The notes under the pieces were generated by a model, which did not search any database, was not told the origin of the DNA, and worked only from the letters and a program-made list of their open reading frames with translations. The position numbers and the translations under genes were made by a program. Positions 16,004 to 25,589 of a stretch of 64,000 nt of DNA are shown here, piece by piece; within the stretch, counting starts at the first letter, position 1, and every line of letters begins with the position of its first letter. The stretch is from JBLNDJ01 sp050261515 (GTDB lineage Bacteria > Acidobacteriota > Terriglobia > Bryobacterales > Bryobacteraceae). The stretch is from contig JBLNDJ010000048.1 of the NCBI GenBank assembly GCA_050261515.1, positions 62,001-126,000 of the forward strand, given 5' to 3'.

Positions 16004-16963
16004 ATGCGAAATCTTACCGTTGCTTCCGTGCAGTTCGAGCACGTCCCCGGTAACAAGCCGGCGAACTTTGCGAAGATCCGTTCGTTTGTAGAGAAAGCCG
16101 CTCGCCGGGGCGTTGAGCTGATCGTCTTCCCGGAGTGCTGCATTACGGGCTACTGGTTTCTGCGGAAACTTGGCCGCGACGAGTTCGCCGCGCTCGCCGA
16201 GCCGGTGTTCGACGGCCCCTCGACGCAGTGTCTGATCGCGCTCGCGCGCGAGTACAAGATGTCGATCGGCGCGGGCCTCATCGAAGCCGGCGCCCACGGC
16301 AAGTTCTACAAAACCTACGTGGTCGCGATGCCGGACGGCACGGCGCGCAGGCACCGCAAGATTCACGCGTTCGTCAGCGAGTATCTCACCTGCGGCAATG
16401 AGTTCACGGTCTTCGACCTTCCGCAGGGCGCGCGCGCGGGAGTGCTCATCTGCTACGACTGCAACCTCATCGAGAACGTCCGCATCAACGCGCTGATGGG
16501 CGCGGAGATTCTCATCGCGCCGCACCAGACCGGGGGGTGCGGCTCCTCGAATCCGCACCTGATGGGGCTGGTGGACCGGAAGCTTTGGGACAATCGCCGG
16601 CAGGATCCGGAAGCCATCGAGCGCGAGTTGCGCGGCGACAAAGGCCGCGGCTGGCTGATGCGATGGTTGCCGAGCCGCGCGCACGACAACGGCATGTTCG
16701 TCATCTTCAGCAACGGCATCGGCGTGGACGATGACGAAATTCGCACGGGCAACTCGATGATCCTCGACCCTTACGGGCGCATTCTGGCCGAGACGTGGAA
16801 GGCGGACGACGATATGGTTGTCGCCGAGCTCGACGCTTCGCTGCTCGCTCGCAGCACGGGCCGCATGTGGATACAGGCGCGCAAGCCGGAGCTTTACAAG
16901 CCGCTCACCGTGCCGACCGGCCTCGAGCGCGAGACGCGCATGATCAAGTTCGAAGTCGAGTAG
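16004..16963 (+). CDS. Carbon-nitrogen hydrolase (nitrilase superfamily)
   Basis: A 319-residue amidase/nitrilase-fold enzyme. The Glu-Lys-Cys triad is visible: E44 in VFPECC, K119 in RHRKIHAF and C150 in VLICYDCNL. The family hydrolyses amide or nitrile C-N bonds. The ICYDCNL context and the long C-terminal arm (MWIQARKPELYKPL) fit bacterial amidase or N-carbamoyl amidohydrolase-like members; the exact substrate is open. The start at 16004 gives the correct first strand (LTVASVQF). A TACAAT lies 9 nt upstream. The next gene starts 4 bp after the stop, so the two form an operon. Confidence 0.88.
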   Translation: MRNLTVASVQFEHVPGNKPANFAKIRSFVEKAARRGVELIVFPECCITGYWFLRKLGRDEFAALAEPVFDGPSTQCLIALAREYKMSIGAGLIEAGAHGKFYKTYVVAMPDGTARRHRKIHAFVSEYLTCGNEFTVFDLPQGARAGVLICYDCNLIENVRINALMGAEILIAPHQTGGCGSSNPHLMGLVDRKLWDNRRQDPEAIERELRGDKGRGWLMRWLPSRAHDNGMFVIFSNGIGVDDDEIRTGNSMILDPYGRILAETWKADDDMVVAELDASLLARSTGRMWIQARKPELYKPLTVPTGLERETRMIKFEVE

Positions 16964-16966
16964 TTA

Positions 16967-18763
16967 GTGTCGCTACTCCTCAACACGCACGATTTGACGA
17001 AAGCCTACGGGGCGGCGCCGCTGTTCCGAGGCATTTCGCTCACGGTCAACGAAGGCGACCGGGTCGGCCTGATCGGACCGAACGGCTCGGGCAAGACTAC
17101 GCTGCTCGAAATCCTGGCGGGCCGCCGCGAGCCGGATTCAGGCGATGTCGCGGTCCGTAAAGGAACGCGCGTCGCCTATGTCCCGCAGGACCGCCGGTAT
17201 GAGCCCGGCGAGACGGTGCGCTCGGTAATTCATCGCGCGATGGAGGGCGTGGACGCTTTCGATGTGCGCGAGGCCGAAGTGCTTGGACGCGCCGGCTTCA
17301 CGGACTTCGGCCTCGAAGCCGCGTCGTTGTCGGGCGGCTGGCGCAAGCGGCTTTCGATCGCCGAGGCGCTGGTGCAGAACCCCGACGTGCTGCTGCTCGA
17401 CGAGCCGACGAACCACCTCGACCTGGCGGCCATCGAGTGGCTTGAAAGGCTGCTGGTTGCGGCTCCGTTCGCTTCGGTCACGATCAGCCACGACCGCTAC
17501 TTTCTCGAGAACGTCGCCACCGCGATGGCCGAGTTGAGCCGTGTCTATCCTGACGGGTTGCTGCGCGTGGCGGGTAATTACAGCGCGTTCCTCGAGAAGA
17601 AGGAAGAGTTTCTGCAAGCGCAGGCGAAGCGCCAGGAGGCGCTCGAGAACCGCGTGCGCACCGAGATCGAGTGGCTGCGCCGCGGCCCGAAGGCGCGCGG
17701 AACGAAGGCGAAGGCCCGCATCGACAACGCGCGGGAAATGATGGGCGAACTCGCCGACATCAAGTCGCGCACGCGCACCGGCTCCGCCGATATAGATTTC
17801 ACGGCCACCGATCGCAAGACGAAGCGCCTCATCGAACTCGACGGAGTTACATACGGCTTCGATGGCCGCATGTTGTATGACGGCCTGGATTTCGCGGTCA
17901 CGGCCGGCATGCGCGTGGGCCTGGTCGGGGCGAACGGGAGCGGCAAGACCACGCTCATGCGTCTTATGAAGGGCGAGCTTCAGCCGCAGGGCGGCGAGAT
18001 CCGCCGCGCCGAAAACCTGCGCATCGTCTATTTCGACCAGACGCGGCATCTGGATGAGGAGGTGACGCTTCGCCGGGCGCTCGCTCCCGACGGCGACTCG
18101 GTGATTTACCGCGACCGCGTGATCCACGTGGCGAGCTGGGCCGCGCGGTTCCTGTTCACGAACGAGCAGCTCAACCAGCCGGTGGGCCGGCTGTCGGGCG
18201 GCGAGCGCGCGCGCGTCCTGATCGCGAAGGTGATGCTCGAACCGGCCGATGTGCTGCTGCTCGACGAGCCGACGAACGACCTCGACATCCCCACGCTCGA
18301 GATCCTCGAAGAAAGCCTGCTCGAATTCCCGGGCGCGCTCGTGCTGGTGACGCACGACCGCTACATGCTCGACCGCGTTTCGACAATCGTGCTCGGCCTC
18401 GATGGAAAGGGCGGAGCCGGGCGCTTCGCGGATTACTCGCAGTGGGAGGCGTGGCAGCCGGAGCCCGATAAGCAAGTGAAACCGAAGGCCCCGTCGGCTG
18501 TGAGGGCTTCGGCGCCGGCCGCGAAGAAGAAGCCGTCCTACCTCGAAGCGCGCGAGTACGCGGTGATCGAGCAGCGCATCGCCGAAGCCGAGCATGCGCT
18601 TGAAGCCAGGCGCGCCGCGCTCGAAGACCCCGCTGTGATGCGGGACGGCCGCCGCCTGCACGAGCTTTCGCTCGAAATCGAAGAAGCGCAGAAGGCCGTC
18701 GATGCCCTGTATGCCCGCTGGGCGGAGCTCGAAGAACGCGTGAATCCGCCGGGGCTACAATGA
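16967..18763 (+). CDS. ABC-F family ATPase (Uup-like)
   Basis: A 598-residue soluble protein with two ABC domains and no membrane part, as in the ribosome-associated ABC-F group. Domain 1 has GPNGSGKTT, LSGGWRKR and LLLDEPTNHLD. Domain 2 has GANGSGKTT, LSGGERAR and LLLDEPTNDLD. The linker is helical and charged. The C-terminus ends in a coiled coil (EARRAALEDPAVM, LEIEEAQKAVDALYARWAEL) as in Uup, which acts on ribosomes or branched DNA. The start codon is GTG, 4 bp after the nitrilase stop. The DUF5009 gene follows with a 4-bp gap. Confidence 0.93.
   Translation: MSLLLNTHDLTKAYGAAPLFRGISLTVNEGDRVGLIGPNGSGKTTLLEILAGRREPDSGDVAVRKGTRVAYVPQDRRYEPGETVRSVIHRAMEGVDAFDVREAEVLGRAGFTDFGLEAASLSGGWRKRLSIAEALVQNPDVLLLDEPTNHLDLAAIEWLERLLVAAPFASVTISHDRYFLENVATAMAELSRVYPDGLLRVAGNYSAFLEKKEEFLQAQAKRQEALENRVRTEIEWLRRGPKARGTKAKARIDNAREMMGELADIKSRTRTGSADIDFTATDRKTKRLIELDGVTYGFDGRMLYDGLDFAVTAGMRVGLVGANGSGKTTLMRLMKGELQPQGGEIRRAENLRIVYFDQTRHLDEEVTLRRALAPDGDSVIYRDRVIHVASWAARFLFTNEQLNQPVGRLSGGERARVLIAKVMLEPADVLLLDEPTNDLDIPTLEILEESLLEFPGALVLVTHDRYMLDRVSTIVLGLDGKGGAGRFADYSQWEAWQPEPDKQVKPKAPSAVRASAPAAKKKPSYLEAREYAVIEQRIAEAEHALEARRAALEDPAVMRDGRRLHELSLEIEEAQKAVDALYARWAELEERVNPPGLQ
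18756..18761 (+). promoter_or_regulatory. Putative -10 element (TACAAT), leaderless spacing
   Basis: TACAAT overlaps the ABC-F stop codon and ends 6 nt before the DUF5009 ATG. It may give the downstream gene its own leaderless transcript in addition to read-through. Confidence 0.35.
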
Positions 18764-18767
18764 ACCC

Positions 18768-19964
18768 ATGAAAGAGACGGACGCGCCCGCACCGCCCGCC
18801 GCCCCCAAAACGGAGGCGAAGAAACCCATCCGCATCGCCTCGATTGACGCCTTCCGCGGACTCGTCATGACGCTGATGTTCGCCGAAGTGCTGGAACTTC
18901 CGCGGATGGGCGTCCAGTTTCCGGACAACCCGTTCTGGCGCCTGATCGCGTTCAACACGCAGCATGTGCCGTGGCAGGGGTGCTCGCTGCACGACCTGAT
19001 CCAGCCGGGCTTCTCGTTCCTGGTCGGCATCTCGCTGCCGTTCTCGATCGCGAACCGGCGGGCGAAGGGGCAGTCGTTCGGCCGCTTGTTCGGGCACGCC
19101 GTGTGGCGGGCGATGCTGCTGGTGTTGCTAGGCGTCTTCCTGCGCTCGCTCGGCCATCGGCAGACGAACTTCACTTTTGAAGACACGTTGTCGCAGATCG
19201 GGCTCGGCTACGCGTTCCTGTTCCTGCTGGGCTGGACGCGCGTGCGGACGCAGATGGCGGCGCTGGCGGCGATCCTGGTGGGCTACTGGGCACTGTTCGC
19301 GCTCTATCCCTCGCCTACGACGCCCAGCGGTTTCCCGTACGACTACACCGGGTTCCTCTCGCACTGGAACAAGAACACGAATCCCGCCTGGGCGTTCGAT
19401 ACGTGGTTCCTGAACCTGTTCCCGCGCGAGAAGCCCTTCGTGGCCAACGGCGGGGGCTACGCGACGCTGAGCTTCATTCCGACGCTCGGGACCATGATCC
19501 TCGGGCTGCTCGCCGGGGAGTGGCTCAAGCATCCAGGGGCGCCGCGGACGAAGCTGCGCGGCCTGGCGGCGGGCGGCGCGGCGCTGGCGTTCCTCGGGCT
19601 GCTGTGCCAGTGGCTGCACATTTGTCCGATCGTGAAGCGCATCTGGACGCCGGCGTGGACGCTTTATAGCGGCGGCCTTGTGGTGCTGATTCTCGCGGGG
19701 CTGTACGCCGTCATGGAGTGGAAGGGCTGGAAGCGGTGGTCATTCCCGCTGATGGTGGTCGGGATGAACTCGATCGCGATTTACTTCATGAGCTGGACGA
19801 TGAAGCCGTTTGTCGAGGACGCGATCACACGCACGTTCGGGATGGGGCCGTTCGGGATTCTGGGGCCGGCGTATGAGAAAGTACTGCTTGGCGCGGCCGT
19901 GATGGTGGTGTTCTGGCTCATCCTTTATTGGATGTACCGGCGGAAGATTTTTTTGCGGATTTGA
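18768..19964 (+). CDS. DUF5009/NagX-like membrane acyltransferase
   Basis: A 398-residue polytopic membrane protein related to heparan-alpha-glucosaminide N-acetyltransferase (HGSNAT/NagX, DUF5009). The family opening RIASIDAFRGLVMTLMFAEV is present at residues ~23-42 after a short Pro/Ala-rich tail. It is followed by HDLIQPGFSFLVGISLPFSI and about nine further hydrophobic segments, ending in VMVVFWLILYWMYRRKIFL. Relatives move acetyl groups from acetyl-CoA across the membrane to amino sugars. That would fit the amino-sugar genes a few kilobases away, but the substrate here is not shown. Its 3' end overlaps the opposing reductase-like gene by 47 bp. Confidence 0.85.
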   Translation: MKETDAPAPPAAPKTEAKKPIRIASIDAFRGLVMTLMFAEVLELPRMGVQFPDNPFWRLIAFNTQHVPWQGCSLHDLIQPGFSFLVGISLPFSIANRRAKGQSFGRLFGHAVWRAMLLVLLGVFLRSLGHRQTNFTFEDTLSQIGLGYAFLFLLGWTRVRTQMAALAAILVGYWALFALYPSPTTPSGFPYDYTGFLSHWNKNTNPAWAFDTWFLNLFPREKPFVANGGGYATLSFIPTLGTMILGLLAGEWLKHPGAPRTKLRGLAAGGAALAFLGLLCQWLHICPIVKRIWTPAWTLYSGGLVVLILAGLYAVMEWKGWKRWSFPLMVVGMNSIAIYFMSWTMKPFVEDAITRTFGMGPFGILGPAYEKVLLGAAVMVVFWLILYWMYRRKIFLRI

Positions 19965-20712
19965 GGCCCACGCGGCGTATTCGTTCCAGTTCCTCAGTCG
20001 TCATCGGCCCGAGGCGGAGCGCTTCGAGTGCCTGGTCCATTTGGCCGGCGTTTGAGGGGCCGGTCATGCAGACGTCGATTTCGGGGCGCGTGAGCACGAA
20101 GCGGTAGCAGTCGGCGGCGGTGACTTCCTTCGACTTCAGCAACTGCCCCCAGCTTGTCGCCGTGTAGGCGACCGTGCCGGCGCGGTCCGCGGCCAGATAC
20201 GGAAAGATATCCTGCTCGGCGCCGGAGTGCGCGGCGTTGTACCGGAAGTGTATGACGTCAAAGGCACTGCCGGGTGCGGCCAGTTGCGGAACGAGCTGGC
20301 GCCGGTGCGTCGAGACGGCGAGGAAGCGCGCGAGGCCGCGCTGTTTGAGTCTGAGCGCGGCGTCGAGGATCCGCGCGGGGACCGGCTTGTTCCAAAGCCC
20401 GAGCAGGAGCACGTCGGCATAGTCGAACCGCACGGTGCGGAGGGCGCGCTCCAGGCTCCACTTCATCAGCGTCGCCGAGCGCGAGTAGGACTGCACCACC
20501 AGAACCATCGCGTCGCGCCGCGGGGACAGGCGCCGCAGCGCACCGGCAAAGGCGCTTGTGCGGCGGCTGCCCCAATAAAGGTAGTTGACGCCCTCGTCGA
20601 AGGCCCGCTCGATTGCCGCCGTGGGAACGCCGTAGCTTGCCGATACGCCCAACCGGCCCACGCGCAATCCCGTGCGACCCAGCACCGTCCGTTCGAATTC
20701 CGCCGCGCTCAT
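19918..20712 (-). CDS. Aldo/keto-reductase-like protein lacking the catalytic tetrad
   Basis: A 264-residue protein with the aldo/keto reductase barrel order (RTVLGRTGLRVGRLGVSA, AIERAFDEGVNYLYWGS, SLERALRTVRFDYADVLLLG, ARFLAVSTHRR). The residues expected for the Asp-Tyr-Lys-His tetrad are not present. The FDTA..YG region reads YLYWGSRR, the Lys strand reads VLVVQSYS, and the HW of strand 4 reads GLWN. It may be an inactive or re-purposed barrel. I used the ATG at 20712; a GTG at 20742 would add 10 residues. The end overlaps DUF5009. Confidence 0.75.
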   Translation of the reverse strand: MSAAEFERTVLGRTGLRVGRLGVSASYGVPTAAIERAFDEGVNYLYWGSRRTSAFAGALRRLSPRRDAMVLVVQSYSRSATLMKWSLERALRTVRFDYADVLLLGLWNKPVPARILDAALRLKQRGLARFLAVSTHRRQLVPQLAAPGSAFDVIHFRYNAAHSGAEQDIFPYLAADRAGTVAYTATSWGQLLKSKEVTAADCYRFVLTRPEIDVCMTGPSNAGQMDQALEALRLGPMTTEELERIRRVGLKSAKKSSAGTSNKG

Positions 20713-20784
20713 AATCCGCTCAGCAACATGATACGAACTCACGAGCCGCGCGCGGCGGCGACGGCGTTACTGGCGCACTGTGCA

Positions 20785-20790
20785 TATAAT
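20785..20790 (+). promoter_or_regulatory. Putative -10 element (TATAAT) of the GH36 gene
   Basis: A perfect TATAAT ends 9 nt before the ATG at 20800. A GAGG lies in that gap, so initiation could be leaderless or from a very short leader. Confidence 0.45.
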
Positions 20791-20799
20791 CGAGGGTCT

Positions 20800-22976
20800 A
20801 TGAAAACCTCGCTTCTCGCCGCAGTGTGCGCTTTGCTCGCGTTGCCCGCCGCTGCCGCCGTCCGCTACGTTCCCCAGACGAAGACCTGGGTCCTTGAAAC
20901 CGCCCACACGAGCTACGCGCTCGGCCTCAATGGCGAAGGACAGGTCCAGCACATCTACTGGGGCTCGCGGATCGGGCGCGACGAGGATTTCGGCGCGGCC
21001 CGGCGGCTGCCCGACCATTCTTCGTTCGATCCCGGCGAGGGCGAGGAGTATCCCGGCTGGGGCGGCATGCGGTATGCAGAGCCCTGTCTCAAAATCACGT
21101 TCGACGGCGGAGTGCGCGATCTCGTGCTGAAGTACGTTTCGCACGAAACCGGCGATGACGCGCTCACGCTGCGCTTGAAAGATATCCGGCAGGATCTTTT
21201 TGTCGAGCTTCAGTACCGCGTCTTTGCGGCGAACGACATCGTTCGTAAGAGCGTGCGCATCGTGAACCGCACGGGCAAGCCCGTGATGGTGGATTCGGCA
21301 CAGTCCGGCCTTTGGAGGCTGCCGGCCGATGAAGGCTACCGCCTCAGCTATCTCGCCGGGCGCTGGGCGGCCGAGACGCAGCTCATCCGCGAAGCGATCC
21401 ACCCCGGGCGGAAAGTGCTCGAGAGCCGGCGCGGCAACACCAGCCACCAGTTGAACCCGTGGTTCGCGATCGACTACAAGGGCCAGGCGGACGAGACGCA
21501 CGGCCGCGTATGGTTCGGCGCGCTCGGCTGGAGCGGCAACTGGAAGATGACCATCGAGCAGAGCTCGGACCGGCAGGTAACGGTCGTCGGCGGCTACAAC
21601 GATTTCGACTCGGCTACCTGCTCAAGCCCGGCGAATCGCTCGACACGCCGCCGTTCTATGGCGGATACACGGGTGCGGGCTTCGGCGAGGCTTCGCGCAT
21701 CCTGCACCGCTTCGTGCGCCGGCAGCTTCTGCCCGACCGCGCGAATCCGCACCCGCGCCCCGTGCTTTACAACTCGTGGGAAGTGACGACGTTCGCCGTG
21801 ACCGAATCGGGCCAGAAGGAGCTCGCCGCGAAGGCCGCGAAACTCGGCGTCGAGCTGTTCGTCATGGACGACGGATGGTTCGGCAAGCGCAACGACGACC
21901 ATGCGGGCCTCGGCGATTGGTACGTCAACAGGCAGAAATTCCCGAACGGCCTTGGGCCGCTGATCGAGAGCGTGAACAAGCTCGGCATGAAGTTCGGCCT
22001 GTGGGTGGAGCCCGAAATGGTGAACCCCGACAGCGACCTCTATCGCGCGCATCCGGATTGGGCGATGCATTTTCCGAACCGCCCGCGCACGGAAGGCCGC
22101 AACCAGCTTGTGCTCAACATGGCTCGGGACGACGTTCGCGATTACATTTTCGGTGTGCTCGACCGCATTGTGAGCGAGAACAATATCGAGTTTCTGAAGT
22201 GGGACATGAACCGCCACTTCACCGAGCCGGGATGGCCGGAGGCGCTCGAAGCCGAGCAGAAGAAGCTCTGGGTGAAGTACGTCACGAATGTCTACGACAT
22301 TATTGACCGCCTGCGCGCGAAGCACCCGGGCCTGGAGATCGAGTCGTGCTCGGGCGGCGGCGGGCGCGTGGATCTCGGCATCCTCACGCGCGTGGACGAA
22401 GTCTGGACGTCGGACAACACCGAGGCCTTCGACCGGCTGCGGATCCAGGACGGGTTCTCGGCGGCGTATCCGCCGAAGGTCATGATGGCCTGGGTCACGG
22501 ACGTGCCGAACATGAACGGCCGCACGACGCCGCTGAAGTACCGGTTTCTGGCCGCGATGATGGGCTCGCTGGGGATCGGCGCCGATTTGAACCACTGGAA
22601 GGATGCGGATTTCAAGCTCGCCACAGAGATGATCGGCCACTACAAGCTGATTCGCGGGACGGTGCAGGAGGGCAGGTTGTACCGCCTGGCGTCGTCGCGC
22701 GAGGGAGAGCTTACGGCGAACCAGTACGTTTCAGAGGACGGGCGGCAGTCGGTGCTGTTCGCGTTCCTGCGCTCGCAGCAGTTCGACAGGCCGGTTCCGG
22801 CGATTTATCTGGATGGGCTGGAGGAGCGCGCCACGTATCGCGTGACCGCGATCGACGACAAGCTGGCGGAGAAGAGCCAGACCGTGAGCGGCGCGGCGCT
22901 GATGCACCGCGGCCTGAGCCTGCGGCTCGGCGGGGATTTCGACAGCACTCTCGTCATATTCGACCGGATTGACTAA
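20800..22976 (+). pseudogene. GH36 alpha-galactosidase with a single-base frameshift
   Basis: Encodes a secreted alpha-galactosidase of about 725 residues if one missing base is restored. A signal peptide (MKTSLLAAVCALLALPAAAA) and the N-terminal beta-sandwich run in frame to GGYNDFD at 21609. The continuation GYLLKPGESLDTPPFYGGYT is in the next frame from 21612. The intervening codon reads TC (21610-21611) where GH36 proteins have Phe, so one T appears lost. Downstream, the catalytic domain is complete: FVMDDGWFG, nucleophile Asp in LKWDMNRH, CSGGGGRVD, and acid/base Asp in WTSDNTEAFDR. Apart from the frameshift nothing is decayed. This is either a very recent mutation, a sequencing error or programmed slippage; I favour the first two. 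Confidence 0.85.
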
Positions 22977-22979
22977 AAT
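22974..22979 (+). promoter_or_regulatory. Putative -10 element (TAAAAT), leaderless spacing
   Basis: TAAAAT overlaps the GH36 stop codon and ends 6 nt before the GTG start of the M1 peptidase. Confidence 0.35.
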
Positions 22980-22985
22980 CACAGG

Positions 22986-25586
22986 GTGAACAGATCGCGC
23001 ACGCTTCTTGTTGTGGCGGCAGCGGCCGCCGCCGCGTTTGCCCAGACTCCGCCCGCATTCCGCCTGGGCGATGCCGTCGTGCCGGTTCGATACAGCGCGG
23101 ACCTGACCATCGTGCCCGCGCAGGACGACTTTTCCGGCAGGATCGACATCGACCTGAACGTCAAGCAGCCCACGCAGGTGATCTGGCTGAACCAGAGCGG
23201 CATCACCGTGGAGCGGGCGAGCCTCGACATGCGCGGACGCACGCTGGCGGCGCGGGTCATCCCCGAGAAGGCCGATTACGTGGGCTTCGCCTTCGACGTG
23301 CCGCTTCCGCCGGGCACGGCGAAGTTGCATCTGGTCTACCGCGGCCGCATCAACGCGCGGGCGAGCGCCGGCCTGTTCAAGAACAAGGTCGGCGACGACT
23401 GGTATTCGTTCACGCAATTTGAATCGACCGACGCGCGGAGCGTTTTCCCGTGCTTCGACGAGCCGTCGTACAAGGTGCCGTGGAAGATCACGCTGCGCGT
23501 GAAGCCGGAGCACATGGCGCTCTCGAACACGCCTGCCGTTTCCGAAACCGAAGCGGGCGGCATGAAGGTGGTGCGCTTCGCCGAGACGCGTCCGCTGCCG
23601 AGCTACCTGATCGCGCTCGCGGTGGGGCCGTTCGAGGCCGTGGACGCGGGCAAGGTGGGGCAGGCCCCGCTGCGCATCATCACGCCGCGCGGCCAGGCGG
23701 ACCGCGCCAGGTACGCCGCCGAGGTCACGCCGCAGATTCTGCGGCAGCTTGAAAGCTACTTCGGCATACCATACCCGTATCCGAAACTCGACAGCATCGC
23801 CGTGCCGCTGTTCGGCGGCGCGATGGAGAACCCGGGGCTGATCACCTACGGCGAGACGCTGATCCTTGCGAAGCCGCCGGAGGATACGATCCAGCGGCAG
23901 CGCTCGTACGCTTCGGTCGCGGCGCACGAGATGGCGCACCTGTGGTTCGGCGACCTGGTGACCACGGCGTGGTGGGACGACATCTGGCTCAACGAAGCCT
24001 TCGCCACCTGGATGGCTGGCAAGACGCTCGAGCAGTGGAAGCCGGAATGGGGCACGAGCCTCGGGGAAGCCGCCGCGCGGCAGTCCGCGATGATCAGCGA
24101 CAGCCTCGTGACAGCCCGCCGCATCCGCCAGCCCATCGCCTCGCAGAGCGACATCGCGAACGCGTTCGACAACATCACCTACGGGAAGGGTTCAGCGGTC
24201 ATTTACATGTTCGAGCACTGGATCGGGCCGGACGTGTTCCGGAGAGGCGTGCAGAACTACCTCAAGAAACACGCCGACGGGAACGCGACCGCGACCGACT
24301 TTCTGGCGGCGCTGAGCGCGGCTGCCGGACGCGACATTGCGCCCGCGTTCTCGAGTTTCCTGGAGCAGGCGGGCGTGCCGCTGGTGACCGCGGAGTTGAA
24401 GTGCGCCGCGGGTGAGAAGCCTCAGCTTGCGCTCGAGCAGCGCCGCTTGCTGCCGCTGGGCTCGAAGGCGCCCGGGCCGCAGACGTGGCAGATCCCCGTG
24501 TGCACGCGCTGGGAGGGCGGCTCGGAGTGCTTCCTGTTCACGCAGCCGTCCGGGACGGCGACGCTCGAATCCGCGCAGGGCTGCCCGGCGGGCTTCGTTC
24601 TGAATGCGGGGCAGGCGGGCTATTACCGCTCGCTTTTCCGGGGCGGCACGCCCGCGAAGGACCTGAGCGACATCGAACGCGTCGGCTTGCTGGGCGATGC
24701 GCGCGCGCTCCTGCGCAGCGGAGAGATGCCCGCGGCCCAGGCGCTCAAGACGGCGCAGGAGTTCGCCAACAGCCCGGCCCGGCAGGTGGTCTCGACGGCC
24801 ATCAGCATCGTCGAGATGGTGGGGTTCAATATGGTGCCGGACACGCTGCGGCCCAACTATCAGCGCTTCGTTCGCAAGACCTTCGGGGCGCGCGCCAGGG
24901 AGCTGGGCTGGATGTCGAAGCCCGGCGAGAGCGACGAAGTGCGGCTGCTGCGCCCGCAGTTGGTGAGCTTTGTGGCGAACGACGGCGAGGACCCGGAGCT
25001 TGTCGCCCAGGCGCGCGATCTTGCCAACAAGTGGCTCCCAGACCACGCGGCCGTGCCGCCGGACGTGGTGGGAGCGGTGCTCGACACCGCGGCGCGTTAT
25101 GAGGGCCGCTTCTTCTACGACAGGCTCCTTGCCGCTCTGCGCGAGACGAAGGACCGCCGCACGCGCGGCCACATTCTGAGCGCGATGGCGTCGTTCCGCG
25201 ACCCCGCGATCGTGAAGGCGAACTTCAAGCTGCTGACCTCGGGCGAGATCGATTCGCGCGAGGGTATGGGATTGCTGATCGGGCCTATCGGCGATCCTGC
25301 CACGCGCGACATCCCGTTCGAACTCGTGCGGGCCAACTACGACGAGCTCGTGGCGCGCCTGCCCGTGCGCTCAGACTTCGACCAGCGCGCATTCCTGCCG
25401 CGAGTGGCCGACGCGTTCTGCGATACCGGGCGGCGCGACCAGACGGAGGCGTTCTTCAAGGATCGCGCGGGGAAGGCGATCGGCGGCCCGCGCCTGCTGG
25501 CGAACACGCTCGAGCAGATCGACCAGTGCATCGCGGTGCGCAAGGCGCAGCAGCCCAGCGCGGCGGAGTTCTTGAAGAGCTATTAG
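22986..25586 (+). CDS. M1-family zinc aminopeptidase, exported
   Basis: An 866-residue gluzincin aminopeptidase that trims N-terminal residues from peptides. A signal peptide (VVAAAAAAAFAQ) is followed by the N-terminal beta domain with FPCFDEP, the substrate-recognition motif GAMENPG, and the zinc motif HEMAHLWFGD with the third ligand in WLNEAFATW. A C-terminal helical ERAP1-like domain fills the last ~400 residues. The start codon is GTG at 22986, 9 bp after the alpha-galactosidase stop, with TAAAAT 6 nt upstream. The next gene is convergent with a 3-bp gap. Confidence 0.93.
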   Translation: MNRSRTLLVVAAAAAAAFAQTPPAFRLGDAVVPVRYSADLTIVPAQDDFSGRIDIDLNVKQPTQVIWLNQSGITVERASLDMRGRTLAARVIPEKADYVGFAFDVPLPPGTAKLHLVYRGRINARASAGLFKNKVGDDWYSFTQFESTDARSVFPCFDEPSYKVPWKITLRVKPEHMALSNTPAVSETEAGGMKVVRFAETRPLPSYLIALAVGPFEAVDAGKVGQAPLRIITPRGQADRARYAAEVTPQILRQLESYFGIPYPYPKLDSIAVPLFGGAMENPGLITYGETLILAKPPEDTIQRQRSYASVAAHEMAHLWFGDLVTTAWWDDIWLNEAFATWMAGKTLEQWKPEWGTSLGEAAARQSAMISDSLVTARRIRQPIASQSDIANAFDNITYGKGSAVIYMFEHWIGPDVFRRGVQNYLKKHADGNATATDFLAALSAAAGRDIAPAFSSFLEQAGVPLVTAELKCAAGEKPQLALEQRRLLPLGSKAPGPQTWQIPVCTRWEGGSECFLFTQPSGTATLESAQGCPAGFVLNAGQAGYYRSLFRGGTPAKDLSDIERVGLLGDARALLRSGEMPAAQALKTAQEFANSPARQVVSTAISIVEMVGFNMVPDTLRPNYQRFVRKTFGARARELGWMSKPGESDEVRLLRPQLVSFVANDGEDPELVAQARDLANKWLPDHAAVPPDVVGAVLDTAARYEGRFFYDRLLAALRETKDRRTRGHILSAMASFRDPAIVKANFKLLTSGEIDSREGMGLLIGPIGDPATRDIPFELVRANYDELVARLPVRSDFDQRAFLPRVADAFCDTGRRDQTEAFFKDRAGKAIGGPRLLANTLEQIDQCIAVRKAQQPSAAEFLKSY

Positions 25587-25589
25587 AGC

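Noticed and set aside
15665..16684. 339-codon minus-strand frame across the methyltransferase/nitrilase gap
   Set aside because: Overlaps two well-supported genes in other frames and has no protein-like pattern.
17138..18661. 507-codon minus-strand frame opposite the ABC-F gene
   Set aside because: Antisense shadow; the plus strand carries two complete ABC motif sets.
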